Notes under the pieces: generated by a model | Told to the model about the DNA's origin: nothing | Seen by the model: only the letters and a program-made list of their open reading frames with translations | Database searches by the model: none | In this document: positions 27,166 through 35,677 of the stretch, piece after piece | How positions within the stretch are numbered: the stretch's first letter is position 1 | How the letters are laid out: the number at the start of each line of letters is the position of its first letter | Program-made: the position numbers and the translations under genes | Assembly (NCBI RefSeq): GCF_001280435.1 | Contig: NZ_LBIP01000013.1 | Coordinates: 1,550,001 to 1,614,000, forward strand | DNA: 64,000 bases | Direction of reading: 5' to 3' | DNA from: Mangrovimonas xylaniphaga | GTDB taxonomy: Bacteria > Bacteroidota > Bacteroidia > Flavobacteriales > Flavobacteriaceae

Positions 27166-29058
27166 TTATTTTGGGTTGTACCAAATTGGGGAGCTATAGA
27201 TGCGTTCCTGAATGGTTGCAGGATGATTTGTTTCTTTAACATCAATACCTAGTTCAATAGCATCGTATAAAGAATATCTAGGCGTTGGAATTTCCAGAAC
27301 CCTCACATAATAAAAGGCACTTTGGCTAGGGTTAAAATCTGGATCTTTCCAAAATACTTTTAGCTCGGTATCTCCAATGGAATTGGTGTATTTTCCTGTT
27401 TTAAGGTCAACAGTGTTGCCTACTTTTTGCTTACCGTTTGTTCTGCCGTCGGATAAGGCGACATCATATATTTTTTCTTCAGGAGTGCCATCTGCTTTTA
27501 ACCAACCTTTAACCACTTGAATTCTATCAAGATTGGCCCCGTCAGGGTCTTTTAAAGCGGATATCAAAAATCCAGGAGCTGCACCATTGGCAGTTTTATT
27601 TAAATCGCCACCCATTGGTACCCCTTTGCCATAGCCTGTTTTTACCATATCTGCATTTAGATCGTTTTCGGCAAAATTATAGCCGCCAAACACACGTAAG
27701 GTGATACGTGGCCCTGTGGTAGCATAGACTTCTTTACGTTGGAAGGCATCCACAATGCTCTGGCGCGTGTTGCTTTCGGCCCAAACGCCTACCCATCCTG
27801 CAGCGCCCATATCCCAACCTTTGGAAGACCCAATGCCTGTAGGGTGAGCACGTTTTTTTGGTTCGGAATCATGTTGTCCTTTACCTGCAAAGTTGGTTTC
27901 TTCAATGGCAGACATGCCTGTATGGGAATCGGAGCTACCCACAAATCCAATTTTATAAGGATTGGCTCCAATTTTCTTTTCAAGTTCCAATCCAGTCATC
28001 AAGCCAGAGCGTACATAATCTGCTTTGGTTGGAGCTGGTCGGGTACCATCTGGGGTTAAGGCAAAATCATAGGTTTCAAAATCGGCAAACTCATCATTGG
28101 GCGACAACGCCGGGTGGGTTTCAGAGTCTCCCTTAATTTGGGTAATCTCTACAGAACGTTCCCATTTCATTCGGGCATCGGCGTAGGCTTTATCTACAGG
28201 CTTGCCATTCAAACGAGTTTCGGGAAACATAAGTCCCAAACTAATATTTGGGTTGTGGGGGATGGCTACAAATTCAGCGCCTGTTCGTTTACTTGTGGTC
28301 TCCAACCAGGCCCAAAGATCTTCAGGGTTGTCACTATCCAGGGCACTATAAGGTATAAACTGTTTGGCAACGTTGCCTCCCTGAGGCATAAAAACAACTC
28401 TGTGTAGGTTGGCGCCACTATTATTGGAAGACCATTCCCAACCTATGAGCGTGGTGAATTTTCCAGGATTGTTGTGTTTTTCAGCGGTTTCTATATAACG
28501 TGTCCAGGCTTCTTTAACTTTGTCGCCACCAAAGTCGTTGATCAAATCTTTAGCTCCCAGATTGGCATCGTTCGGTTGGTCGAAGGCGGCATAATTTAGG
28601 ATATCATATATTTTTTGCATGTTCTCTTCCGATTTGTTTGGCGCGATTGCTAAAAAGGCCTTTCCAGTTTTAGTATTTGAAATGCCAGGGGTGTTTTCAT
28701 ACATTAAGGGTATGGAACCAATCATTTCAGCATGGTCGGCCACCACAAGAAAATCCAAAGGTTTGGATAGTTGCCAGGGCTTGCCAGTGGTAGGGCTTGT
28801 GACTTTTTCCCCTTTGGCAAAACGATAGGCAATTTCTGGGGTTGAATTAGGAGTTCCGAATAAGAAGACATCAAAAGAGTTGCCGGTGTGGTTATGGGTG
28901 TCTCCCCAATACACATTTTTTAGAGCATTGGAAGGTACCTTAGTGGTCATGGTGGTTTCCTCAGGGGAAGAATTAAGAGCAATGGTTGTTTCTTTAGGAG
29001 TATCCTTGCAGCCCACCATTAGGAGTAAGCTAAGAAACGGTAATAGCAGTAGTCTCAT
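27166..29058 (-). CDS. DUF3604 lipoprotein B
   Basis: 630 residues. The signal peptide MRLLLLPFLSLLLMVGC (lipidated Cys17) and the next six residues are nearly identical to copy A. Metal-site candidates are WGDTHNHTGNSF (His55, His57), ADHAEMIG and GSSDSHTGM; the C-terminus is RIYSSPIWYNPK. Apart from the leader and signal, copies A and B have diverged considerably, so the 5' ends may have been homogenised by gene conversion. It follows copy A across a 131-bp gap that holds the duplicated leader. Confidence 0.88.
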   Translation of the reverse strand: MRLLLLPFLSLLLMVGCKDTPKETTIALNSSPEETTMTTKVPSNALKNVYWGDTHNHTGNSFDVFLFGTPNSTPEIAYRFAKGEKVTSPTTGKPWQLSKPLDFLVVADHAEMIGSIPLMYENTPGISNTKTGKAFLAIAPNKSEENMQKIYDILNYAAFDQPNDANLGAKDLINDFGGDKVKEAWTRYIETAEKHNNPGKFTTLIGWEWSSNNSGANLHRVVFMPQGGNVAKQFIPYSALDSDNPEDLWAWLETTSKRTGAEFVAIPHNPNISLGLMFPETRLNGKPVDKAYADARMKWERSVEITQIKGDSETHPALSPNDEFADFETYDFALTPDGTRPAPTKADYVRSGLMTGLELEKKIGANPYKIGFVGSSDSHTGMSAIEETNFAGKGQHDSEPKKRAHPTGIGSSKGWDMGAAGWVGVWAESNTRQSIVDAFQRKEVYATTGPRITLRVFGGYNFAENDLNADMVKTGYGKGVPMGGDLNKTANGAAPGFLISALKDPDGANLDRIQVVKGWLKADGTPEEKIYDVALSDGRTNGKQKVGNTVDLKTGKYTNSIGDTELKVFWKDPDFNPSQSAFYYVRVLEIPTPRYSLYDAIELGIDVKETNHPATIQERIYSSPIWYNPK

Positions 29059-29183
29059 AATACCTGTGTGTTTACATTATTTAAAGATGAAACGTAGGTA
29101 GCTTAGGATTTATAGAGGGAACTACTAAGGTAGTATTTTTCTTTGAAAAAATATGATAACTATTTAAAAAATAGAAGTTTAAC
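29059..29183 (-). repeat. Duplicated DUF3604 leader, copy in front of gene B
   Basis: This intergenic stretch aligns with 31081-31204 with few substitutions and small indels, and the similarity continues into the first 60 or so coding bases. It contains TACGTTTC, one base off the TAnnTTTG element, and a CTATTT/AAATAG inverted repeat. It could be a conserved promoter/leader or simply the product of a recent tandem duplication. Confidence 0.75.
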
Positions 29184-29189
29184 TGTTGT

Positions 29190-31082
29190 TTATGGGTTGT
29201 ACCAAATAGGCGAAGTGTAAGCGCGTTCCTGTATGGTTCGCGGTACATCGTCTGTCATGGTAAGGTTGTAGTTCTTCATGTCGAAGGTGGTCCAACGGGG
29301 GGTTGGAATTTCAATAACCCTTACATAATAGAAGGCCTTTAAGGTTGGATCGAAATCGGGGTCTTGCCAAAAGGTCTTCAATTCGGTAGCGCCAATAGTA
29401 TTTTCCCAAGACGCATTTTTCACGTCTACGGTATTGCCTACAGGAGGTAAGTTGCCTTTGGGATCTAAGCTGCGCTTATCGGCATCGCCCCAAACTACAT
29501 TGTAGACTTTTTCGTGGGTATTGCCACTGGCATCCAGCCAGCCTTTCACTACTTGAATGCGGTCTAGATTTCCGCTGGTTGGGTCTTTAACAGCATGGAT
29601 CAAGAAGGTAGGTGCCTTGCCCTCTGGGGCTGTTTTAAGGTCGCCCCCCATAGGCACGCCTTTGTCGTAACCAATTTGTACGCTGTTGGCATCGGCAATA
29701 TCGGCATCGGTATAGTTGAAGCCTCCAAAAAAGCGCACGGTCATTCTAGGGCCGGTTGAGGCATAAGTCTCCTTGCGTTTCATGGCATCCCATAGGGCTT
29801 CTCTTGTGTTGGATATAGCCCAAACACCTGTATATCCCGAAGCGCCCAACTGCCACCCGCGAACAAATCCGGAAGGGAAATCTAAAGCTTTTTCAGACCA
29901 ACGTTCAGCACTGGGTTCAGAGGAAGCATATTTTCCCCAATAATTGTTTTCTTCGGCTGTGGTAAGCGCCGTATGGGAATCGGTACCACTTACAAAACCA
30001 TACTTAAATGGGTTCACCCCAAGTTCACTTTCCAGTTTTAAACCATCTTTTAAGGCCTTTCTAGCGTATTCGGTTTGTAGCATGTCCTTGGTTTTAGGCA
30101 CCATCACAAGATTCCCTTTGTCCCAAAGTTCAAAATTGGCAAACTCGTCGTTTGGCGATAAAATGGGGTGGGTTTCACTGGTTCCTTTTCCTTGAGTGAT
30201 TTCGTAAAGGACTTCATATTTATTGCGAAGCGTGGCCAATTCCTTGGTCAATGGAGAGCCGTCAAATGCCGTGTTTTTAAACATCAGTCCATTGGAGAGG
30301 TTCCCGTTGTGAGGAATGGCCAATAGGGAGCCGCCAGTCTTGGCTTCAAAATTTGCCATCCATTTCCAGAGGTCTTCTGGGTTCTCCGAGTCGAAGGTGG
30401 TCATTGGACTCATTTGTCTGGCAATGTCTCCACCGTCGCGGTAAATCACGTTACGGTGCAGGTTGTTACCGCCCCCAAAGTTGGAAGTCCATTCATAGGC
30501 AATAAACGCGGTGAATTTTCCAGGGTCATTAAACTTCTCAACAATGTCGATATTTTTTAACCATATGGATTTGGCAAATTCCGGATCTGTAAATACCGGC
30601 GGTAGATTGTTGTTGGATTGGCGGTTGATAAGGTCCATCATTACGGCAGCGGCCTTTTCGCCGCCAGCTTCCATATCTTCATGGTATTGGGCTACAATGG
30701 GGTCGTCCATGACTTCTGCATCACCATTGATAACAGACATGATTACTCCAGCGCCGTCGGAGTGGTCTGTAACGGCCAACCAGTCTAATGGGCGTTTTAA
30801 CTTGGCTTTTTGTTTGGTAGCACTAATCACTTCTTCGCCACGGGCAAAGCGCAACGCTTCCTCAGGACCTAGGCGGGTTCCTGCAGCACCGGCATCGGCA
30901 GACCAAGCAGTGTGCAAGTGCTGGTCTCCCCAGTATACATTTTTTAAAGGATTGGTTGGTATGCTTGGTGTCATTACTTCTTTTTCGGCAGGGGTATTGT
31001 CGGTTGTGGTGTCTTCTTTTGGAGTGTCTTTGCAGCCCATCATTAGGAGAAGACTAAGAAACGGTAATAGCAGTAGTCTCAT
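29190..31082 (-). CDS. DUF3604 lipoprotein A
   Basis: 630 residues. Signal peptide with lipobox LMMGC (Cys17). WGDQHLHTAWSADAG (His55, His57), VTDHSDGAG and SGTDSHTAL mark the likely metal site; the C-terminus is RAYTSPIWYNP. This is the first of three tandem paralogs and is preceded by the leader at 31081-31204. Three unequal copies suggest related but different substrates. The sulfatase gene lies upstream in the same direction and may act on the same material. Confidence 0.88.
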   Translation of the reverse strand: MRLLLLPFLSLLLMMGCKDTPKEDTTTDNTPAEKEVMTPSIPTNPLKNVYWGDQHLHTAWSADAGAAGTRLGPEEALRFARGEEVISATKQKAKLKRPLDWLAVTDHSDGAGVIMSVINGDAEVMDDPIVAQYHEDMEAGGEKAAAVMMDLINRQSNNNLPPVFTDPEFAKSIWLKNIDIVEKFNDPGKFTAFIAYEWTSNFGGGNNLHRNVIYRDGGDIARQMSPMTTFDSENPEDLWKWMANFEAKTGGSLLAIPHNGNLSNGLMFKNTAFDGSPLTKELATLRNKYEVLYEITQGKGTSETHPILSPNDEFANFELWDKGNLVMVPKTKDMLQTEYARKALKDGLKLESELGVNPFKYGFVSGTDSHTALTTAEENNYWGKYASSEPSAERWSEKALDFPSGFVRGWQLGASGYTGVWAISNTREALWDAMKRKETYASTGPRMTVRFFGGFNYTDADIADANSVQIGYDKGVPMGGDLKTAPEGKAPTFLIHAVKDPTSGNLDRIQVVKGWLDASGNTHEKVYNVVWGDADKRSLDPKGNLPPVGNTVDVKNASWENTIGATELKTFWQDPDFDPTLKAFYYVRVIEIPTPRWTTFDMKNYNLTMTDDVPRTIQERAYTSPIWYNP

Positions 31083-31204
31083 AATACCTGTATTTACATT
31101 ATTTAAAGATGAAACGTAGGTAGCTTAAGATTTACGGAGGGAACTACTAAGGTAGCGTTTTTCTTTGGAAATGAATAGGGTAACTATTTAAAAAATAGAA
31201 GTTT
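31081..31204 (-). repeat. Duplicated DUF3604 leader, copy in front of gene A
   Basis: This is the counterpart of 29059-29183. Its far end lies about 10 bp from the stop codon of a short coding-like fragment (31214-31324), just as the other copy begins a few bases from the stop of DUF3604 A. The duplicated unit therefore seems to be leader plus DUF3604 gene. Confidence 0.75.
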
Positions 31205-31213
31205 ACCTATTTG

Positions 31214-31324
31214 TTAGTTCCATGGGCCGTATTTGCCCACGTGGTAAAAGGAAGTGTTGTTTTCTTTGGTTTGGTCCTCACTAAAACGGAAGAGACCTTT
31301 CCAACCGCCCAGCCAAAATCTGAC
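31214..31324 (-). pseudogene. Possible gene remnant: 36-codon C-terminal fragment
   Basis: On the minus strand a frame without start codon, bounded by a stop on its upstream side, reads VRFWLGGWKGLFRFSEDQ, then a polar stretch, then FYHVGKYGPWN and a TAA. The Trp/Gly/Phe-rich composition and codon choice look like a genuine protein C-terminus, not random DNA. No matching full-length gene is in the window. The rest of the 388-bp gap (31083-31470) holds the DUF3604 leader and otherwise nothing I recognise. I do not know the parent family. Confidence 0.45.
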
Positions 31325-31470
31325 TTAATTGCCTGGTATAATTAAATTGGTAGTTGGAAATTTTTGGTAAAATTCATATTTCGAAGTTGAGAAAACACAA
31401 AAGCGTTATGCAGGAACAGGTTAGGGACTGTGCTACATAACGCTTGCATCATGGTAGATACATAATATGT

Positions 31471-33027
31471 TTATTGCCTAGAATCGGCTTTTAATATTTT
31501 ATCGATCGCTTTATTAATGTCTAAAGAAGCTGCTGCTTGTCTGGGAGGATAATCCTTAAAGGTCATGAGGTGGGCATTTAAGTAACCAATAGCTGGCTGG
31601 AACACCCAAGACTTGTGCATAATGAGGTGAAAGGCCGTAAGGTCATCGTATTTCTCATAAGGGTCTTTTCTTAAGTTGAACAATCGAGGCATGGTGTGGG
31701 TAATCATGTCGTCAAAATAGCGTTCCTTGGTAGCAAAGTGCATTTTCCACGGGCCCACACGCATGGCGGTAAGGCTGCTTTCGTAATAGTAGAAAAAGTA
31801 ATTGCGGGCTGAGGTATCTGTTCTTCCTGCCCAATAATCCCAATTGTTAAAACCGTCGATATAAACTTTATAGTTCATGTCGCCTACCTTGTATCCACCT
31901 CTTAGTTTGGTACTGATATCTGGAGATCCTACAGCTGCCATTAAGGTTGGCAATACATCTTCATGAGCAGAAATACCATTGCGGACCAAGCCTGCAGGAA
32001 TATGGTTTGGCCAGCGCACCAAAAAAGGCGCTCTCAATCCGCCTTCCCAAGTGGTCATTTTTTCACCTCTAAACATGGTAACTCCAGCGTCTGGGAAAGT
32101 ACTTTGTTCAGGGCCGTTGTCGGTAGTATAGATGACGATGGTGTTGTTGTCTACGCCTAATTCTTTTAAGTAATCCAACAACTGCCCAACATGGCCGTCG
32201 TGTTCAATAAGTCCGTGACCAAAAAGATCCATGTCTGTACTGATGCCTGTTGCCAAATTTTTGGATTCCTCTTTAAGGTGGGTGTACACGTGCATTCTAC
32301 TGGTGGCATGCCAAATGAAGAAGGGTTTGCCAGCATCTTTGGCACGGCGCATAAAGTCTTTGCTTTTGCTCACCAAGACCTCGTCAAAGGTTTTCATTTT
32401 TTCTGAAGTCAACTGGCCTACATCCTTAACCGTTTGTTTACCGATGACTCCAAAGCGAGGGTCTTCGGTTTTGTCGAACTTGTCGCTGGCATAGGATTCT
32501 ATTACGCCTCTAGGGCCATATTTGTTGGCGAATTCTTCGGTTTTTGGATAATCGCCCTGTTCTGGTTCTTCCGATACGTTGAGGTGGTACAGGTTGCCGT
32601 AAAACTCGTCGAAACCGTGGACGGTAGGCAAGTGTTCATTACGGTCGCCCAAGTGGTTTTTACCAAATTGTCCTGTCATATAGCCAAGTGGTTTTAAAAG
32701 TTCGGCAATGGTGGGGTCTTCAGGTTTGATTCCGAGTGGGTTTCCTGGTTGCCCTACGGTAGTCAGACCAGTTCTTACAGGTTTTTGTCCGGTAATAAAG
32801 GCTGCTCTTCCCGCAGTACAGCTGGGTTGGGAGTAGTGATCTGTAAATATGGCTCCTTCCTTAGCAATCCTGTCGATATTTGGTGTGGGATATTGCATGC
32901 CCAAGGAGTAGCAGCTAAGCGAATTGGGAGCTACGTCATCTACCATGATGACTAAAATATTAGGCTTTTCCTGGGAGAATCCCAGTAAACTTAAACTCAA
33001 GAGTAATGAAGTAACAACATGTTTCAT
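31471..33027 (-). CDS. Sulfatase, CTAGR-type
   Basis: 518 residues. A signal peptide ends near LLGFSQ. The alkaline-phosphatase-like fold starts with NILVIMVDDVAPNSL (Asp metal ligands). The formylglycine motif is PSCTAGRAAFITG, with Cys70 as the residue to be oxidised; position +2 is Ala, not the usual Pro of CxPxR. DNGPEQSTFPDAG supplies further metal ligands. It is presumably a periplasmic arylsulfatase-family enzyme releasing sulfate from a sulfated organic compound. It is the first gene of the leftward block leading to DUF3604, so the two may act on one substrate. Specificity is unknown. Confidence 0.92.
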   Translation of the reverse strand: MKHVVTSLLLSLSLLGFSQEKPNILVIMVDDVAPNSLSCYSLGMQYPTPNIDRIAKEGAIFTDHYSQPSCTAGRAAFITGQKPVRTGLTTVGQPGNPLGIKPEDPTIAELLKPLGYMTGQFGKNHLGDRNEHLPTVHGFDEFYGNLYHLNVSEEPEQGDYPKTEEFANKYGPRGVIESYASDKFDKTEDPRFGVIGKQTVKDVGQLTSEKMKTFDEVLVSKSKDFMRRAKDAGKPFFIWHATSRMHVYTHLKEESKNLATGISTDMDLFGHGLIEHDGHVGQLLDYLKELGVDNNTIVIYTTDNGPEQSTFPDAGVTMFRGEKMTTWEGGLRAPFLVRWPNHIPAGLVRNGISAHEDVLPTLMAAVGSPDISTKLRGGYKVGDMNYKVYIDGFNNWDYWAGRTDTSARNYFFYYYESSLTAMRVGPWKMHFATKERYFDDMITHTMPRLFNLRKDPYEKYDDLTAFHLIMHKSWVFQPAIGYLNAHLMTFKDYPPRQAAASLDINKAIDKILKADSRQ

Positions 33028-33205
33028 AATAGTATCTATTGGTTATTAATAAGAGATTTTACGACCGTTAAGACTAGGGCTTGAGAAAGTTTAGTTGTAG
33101 GGGGTATCTAATTTAATAAAATATTTCTTTCAAAACATTGAATTGCAGTGAATTATATTTTTATTGTTTTGAAAACAGGTAATTTGGACATATTAAGTTT
33201 ATATC

Positions 33206-34102
33206 CTACCAAATTTTGGTGGATCTGCCGGTGGAGCTTAGTTTGATAAGGTTTGGTTTGGGGGTGCTACCGTTGAAAGTGAGTTCTGAGGCAAACAATA
33301 GTTGGTCCTTACCCATAAAGGCTACCCAATGTGGGGTTAAAGGAGGGGCGTGCTTGTATAATGTCTGTTTATTGTCTTGGGCGTCAATTATCTCAAAACT
33401 TCGCCTTCCCCAATAGGCCATGAGCAATTGTCCTTCTTGAAAATCAACATCAAACACTTTGTTAAGGTCCAGAGGGGCATTGGTAATTTTAGGTTCTGTG
33501 ATATTATTCCACTCTTGAATTATGCTTCCTGTTTGGGTTGTCAAAAAACAGGAAGTGTCTCCTAACAAAAGAATAGTGTCGTCAGGTAAAGCCCTAATGC
33601 GGTTGATGGGAGTTTCAAATTTAAAATATACAGAAGGTTGTTTGCCTTTTTGTAACGTGTAAACACTTGGGTACTTACCGAAGACCATTTGGGTGTCCGA
33701 AAGCATGAAGAACCCAGCTTCTCCAATGTGCCATTGGTCATCAAACCAATCCCAAACAACTTTCGGCTTTTGGTTTTTAATTGATTTAAGGAGACGAATT
33801 TCAAAGGTGTCGGAAGCTTGTAGGTATCGGCGTTCCAGGATGTAAATGTCCTGTCCTTTGGTATATAGTATAAAATCACTCGCCGGATATTCAGATTTTA
33901 GGAATACTTGAGGAGTACTGCCATTTTTCCAAACCATGACACAAGCGTAATGTTGCGCATCATCAATAGGATGGATATAGGACCAAAATACTTGGTTGTC
34001 CACTACAATCATATTCCCCGTTGGGTGGGCCCAAATGCTTGAATAACTCAAAAGCGCAATGGCCAACACCCAATAGGATTTTATATGTTGTAATGCATAC
34101 AT
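33206..34102 (-). CDS. Secreted hypothetical protein, propeller-like
   Basis: 298 residues with a signal peptide ending near SSIWAHP. The body has regularly spaced beta-strand segments and aromatic residues (VFWSYIHPIDD, FFMLSDTQMVFGKYP, LLMAYWGRRSFEIID), suggesting a beta-propeller with five to six blades. I recognise no catalytic motif or named family. It is 15 bp downstream of the cytochrome c gene and likely cotranscribed with it, so it could be its periplasmic partner; this is inference. Confidence 0.65.
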   Translation of the reverse strand: MYALQHIKSYWVLAIALLSYSSIWAHPTGNMIVVDNQVFWSYIHPIDDAQHYACVMVWKNGSTPQVFLKSEYPASDFILYTKGQDIYILERRYLQASDTFEIRLLKSIKNQKPKVVWDWFDDQWHIGEAGFFMLSDTQMVFGKYPSVYTLQKGKQPSVYFKFETPINRIRALPDDTILLLGDTSCFLTTQTGSIIQEWNNITEPKITNAPLDLNKVFDVDFQEGQLLMAYWGRRSFEIIDAQDNKQTLYKHAPPLTPHWVAFMGKDQLLFASELTFNGSTPKPNLIKLSSTGRSTKIW

Positions 34103-34117
34103 GTTTTTTACATGGAC

Positions 34118-34717
34118 TTACATTTGGTCTGGGGCTACCGGTGCCGGTACCACATTTTCCACTGGATTGATACTTTTTAGATACATGAACATGGCATGAA
34201 GGTCTTCATCCTTGATATTGGCAAAATTCATCCAAGGCATAGGAGGCAGCAGCATACGGCCATTGTCCATCCCTTTAAATTTGCCTTCGGTCAACGCTTT
34301 TTTAAATTGCGCTTCGGTCCAGCTGCCAATACCTGTGTCGTCCGGTGTTAGGTTGGCGGCAAAGGAGATCCCCCAAGGGCCTGCCGCAGCGGTAAGGTCT
34401 GGATAAAACATGCCAAAACCTTCCTTGATCATTGGGCTGTCAAATGTAACTACAGGTCTATCCGAAGGGTAGCCTGATAACAATAGTTCAGGAATAAGTT
34501 CTGGGCCGTTTGGGCCTACTTTTTTGGGTGAATGGCAGTCGTTGCAGCCCATAACCCCAACAAGATATTTTCCTTTTTCAATAACGCTTTCATGCGAAGG
34601 TGTGACTACTTCGGCAGTTGCACTGGCGGTTTGATAGGTTTCTTCTTTGCAGGATACAATGCTTAATGAGGCTGTTAAGGCAATTGCCATAAGTGCTGAT
34701 TGGTGTTTGAATGTCAT
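34118..34717 (-). CDS. Monoheme cytochrome c lipoprotein
   Basis: 199 residues from the ATG at 34717, chosen because it puts the lipoprotein signal (lipobox IVSC) at the N-terminus; an upstream ATG in frame at 34744 is less likely. One heme motif CNDCHSPKK sits after GKYLVGVMG. A C-terminal MPWMNFANIKDEDLHAMFMYLKSI matches class I cytochrome c domains, with a Met as probable axial ligand. It would carry electrons in the periplasm. It shares direction and close spacing with the secreted protein at 33206. Confidence 0.88.
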   Translation of the reverse strand: MTFKHQSALMAIALTASLSIVSCKEETYQTASATAEVVTPSHESVIEKGKYLVGVMGCNDCHSPKKVGPNGPELIPELLLSGYPSDRPVVTFDSPMIKEGFGMFYPDLTAAAGPWGISFAANLTPDDTGIGSWTEAQFKKALTEGKFKGMDNGRMLLPPMPWMNFANIKDEDLHAMFMYLKSINPVENVVPAPVAPDQM

Positions 34718-34836
34718 AAGATTGTTGTTGAAACAGACGTGCATATACTCGCCTGTTGTTGGTTAATGCCTCTAAGATAGTAAAAGCGACTGGAAATTTC
34801 TAAATGTTGTGTATTAGTGATTTAAGAGAATGATAT

Positions 34837-35586
34837 TTATGCTGAAAAGGAGATCCAATCGACAAACTTCATCCAGGTTTTGGAAGCATATATTTGCGGT
34901 GCAAAAACAAATACATTTACAATGAACATGGAAAGAGGGTAAAAGTAAAATAAGGCACTAAAGCGTTTATCTTTTTTTAAGGCCGTTCGTAAATCATAAA
35001 TCAACAATGGCAGTGCAATTATTAGGTCAACAATTATTGTGAAGATGGGGTTATCTGGAATTCCAAAGGCTAATGGAATGCGATCTATCCCTGTATTGGC
35101 GAGCAGTAAGGTGCCATAAAACATCAGTCGTTTGTGGTGGAATGGCGATTTTCTCATGGCAATGCCAATAAAAAGAAGGGGAATCACTGTGAGCAGGCTA
35201 AACCCAAATATGCCCACTAAAAAACTAAGTCCTTCAATTGGGATTTCAGGGTGGCTGGTCCTAGCTGAAATGATAAGGTACAGCGTACTTAATGTCAATA
35301 GAATTAGAATTGCAAAGGCTGCCTTTCCTGCTTTGGTATGCCACTGTATTTTTTTGCGAAATACCAATTGGGTTTGAATTACATAAAGTAGTATCCAAAG
35401 AAATCCAAAAATGCCATGTAATATATAGCGGGAGGCTGCCATATTGATGCCTTGTGAAGCTTTATTCCGAATACCGGCACTGAATCCAACAATGCAAAAT
35501 ATCAAAAATAAAATGGCAGTAGCAGCAAAATAATAATGCTCGAATCTCTTGTGGTGGTCCTGATTTGAAACTACTGTGGTTGGCAT
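34837..35586 (-). CDS. Hypothetical integral membrane protein, seven-helix
   Basis: 249 residues from the ATG at 35586; the longer frame to 35637 adds a poor N-terminus. About seven hydrophobic helices are visible, with conserved-looking His residues (SRYILHGIFGFLWILLYVIQ, WHTKAGKAAFA, FHHKRLMFYGTLLL) of the kind seen in DUF2306-like or heme/quinone-contacting membrane proteins. No firm family call. It is in the same direction as the neighbouring cytochrome c and amidohydrolase genes. Confidence 0.65.
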   Translation of the reverse strand: MPTTVVSNQDHHKRFEHYYFAATAILFLIFCIVGFSAGIRNKASQGINMAASRYILHGIFGFLWILLYVIQTQLVFRKKIQWHTKAGKAAFAILILLTLSTLYLIISARTSHPEIPIEGLSFLVGIFGFSLLTVIPLLFIGIAMRKSPFHHKRLMFYGTLLLANTGIDRIPLAFGIPDNPIFTIIVDLIIALPLLIYDLRTALKKDKRFSALFYFYPLSMFIVNVFVFAPQIYASKTWMKFVDWISFSA

Positions 35587-35677
35587 GGTCTTCGTTTCTT
35601 GCTTTTTAAAGTTAGTTAAAAAATAGAAATAAAGCAATTTAAGGTGTTTTTGCCTTTTTTGTGGACTGTCTGTTTTC

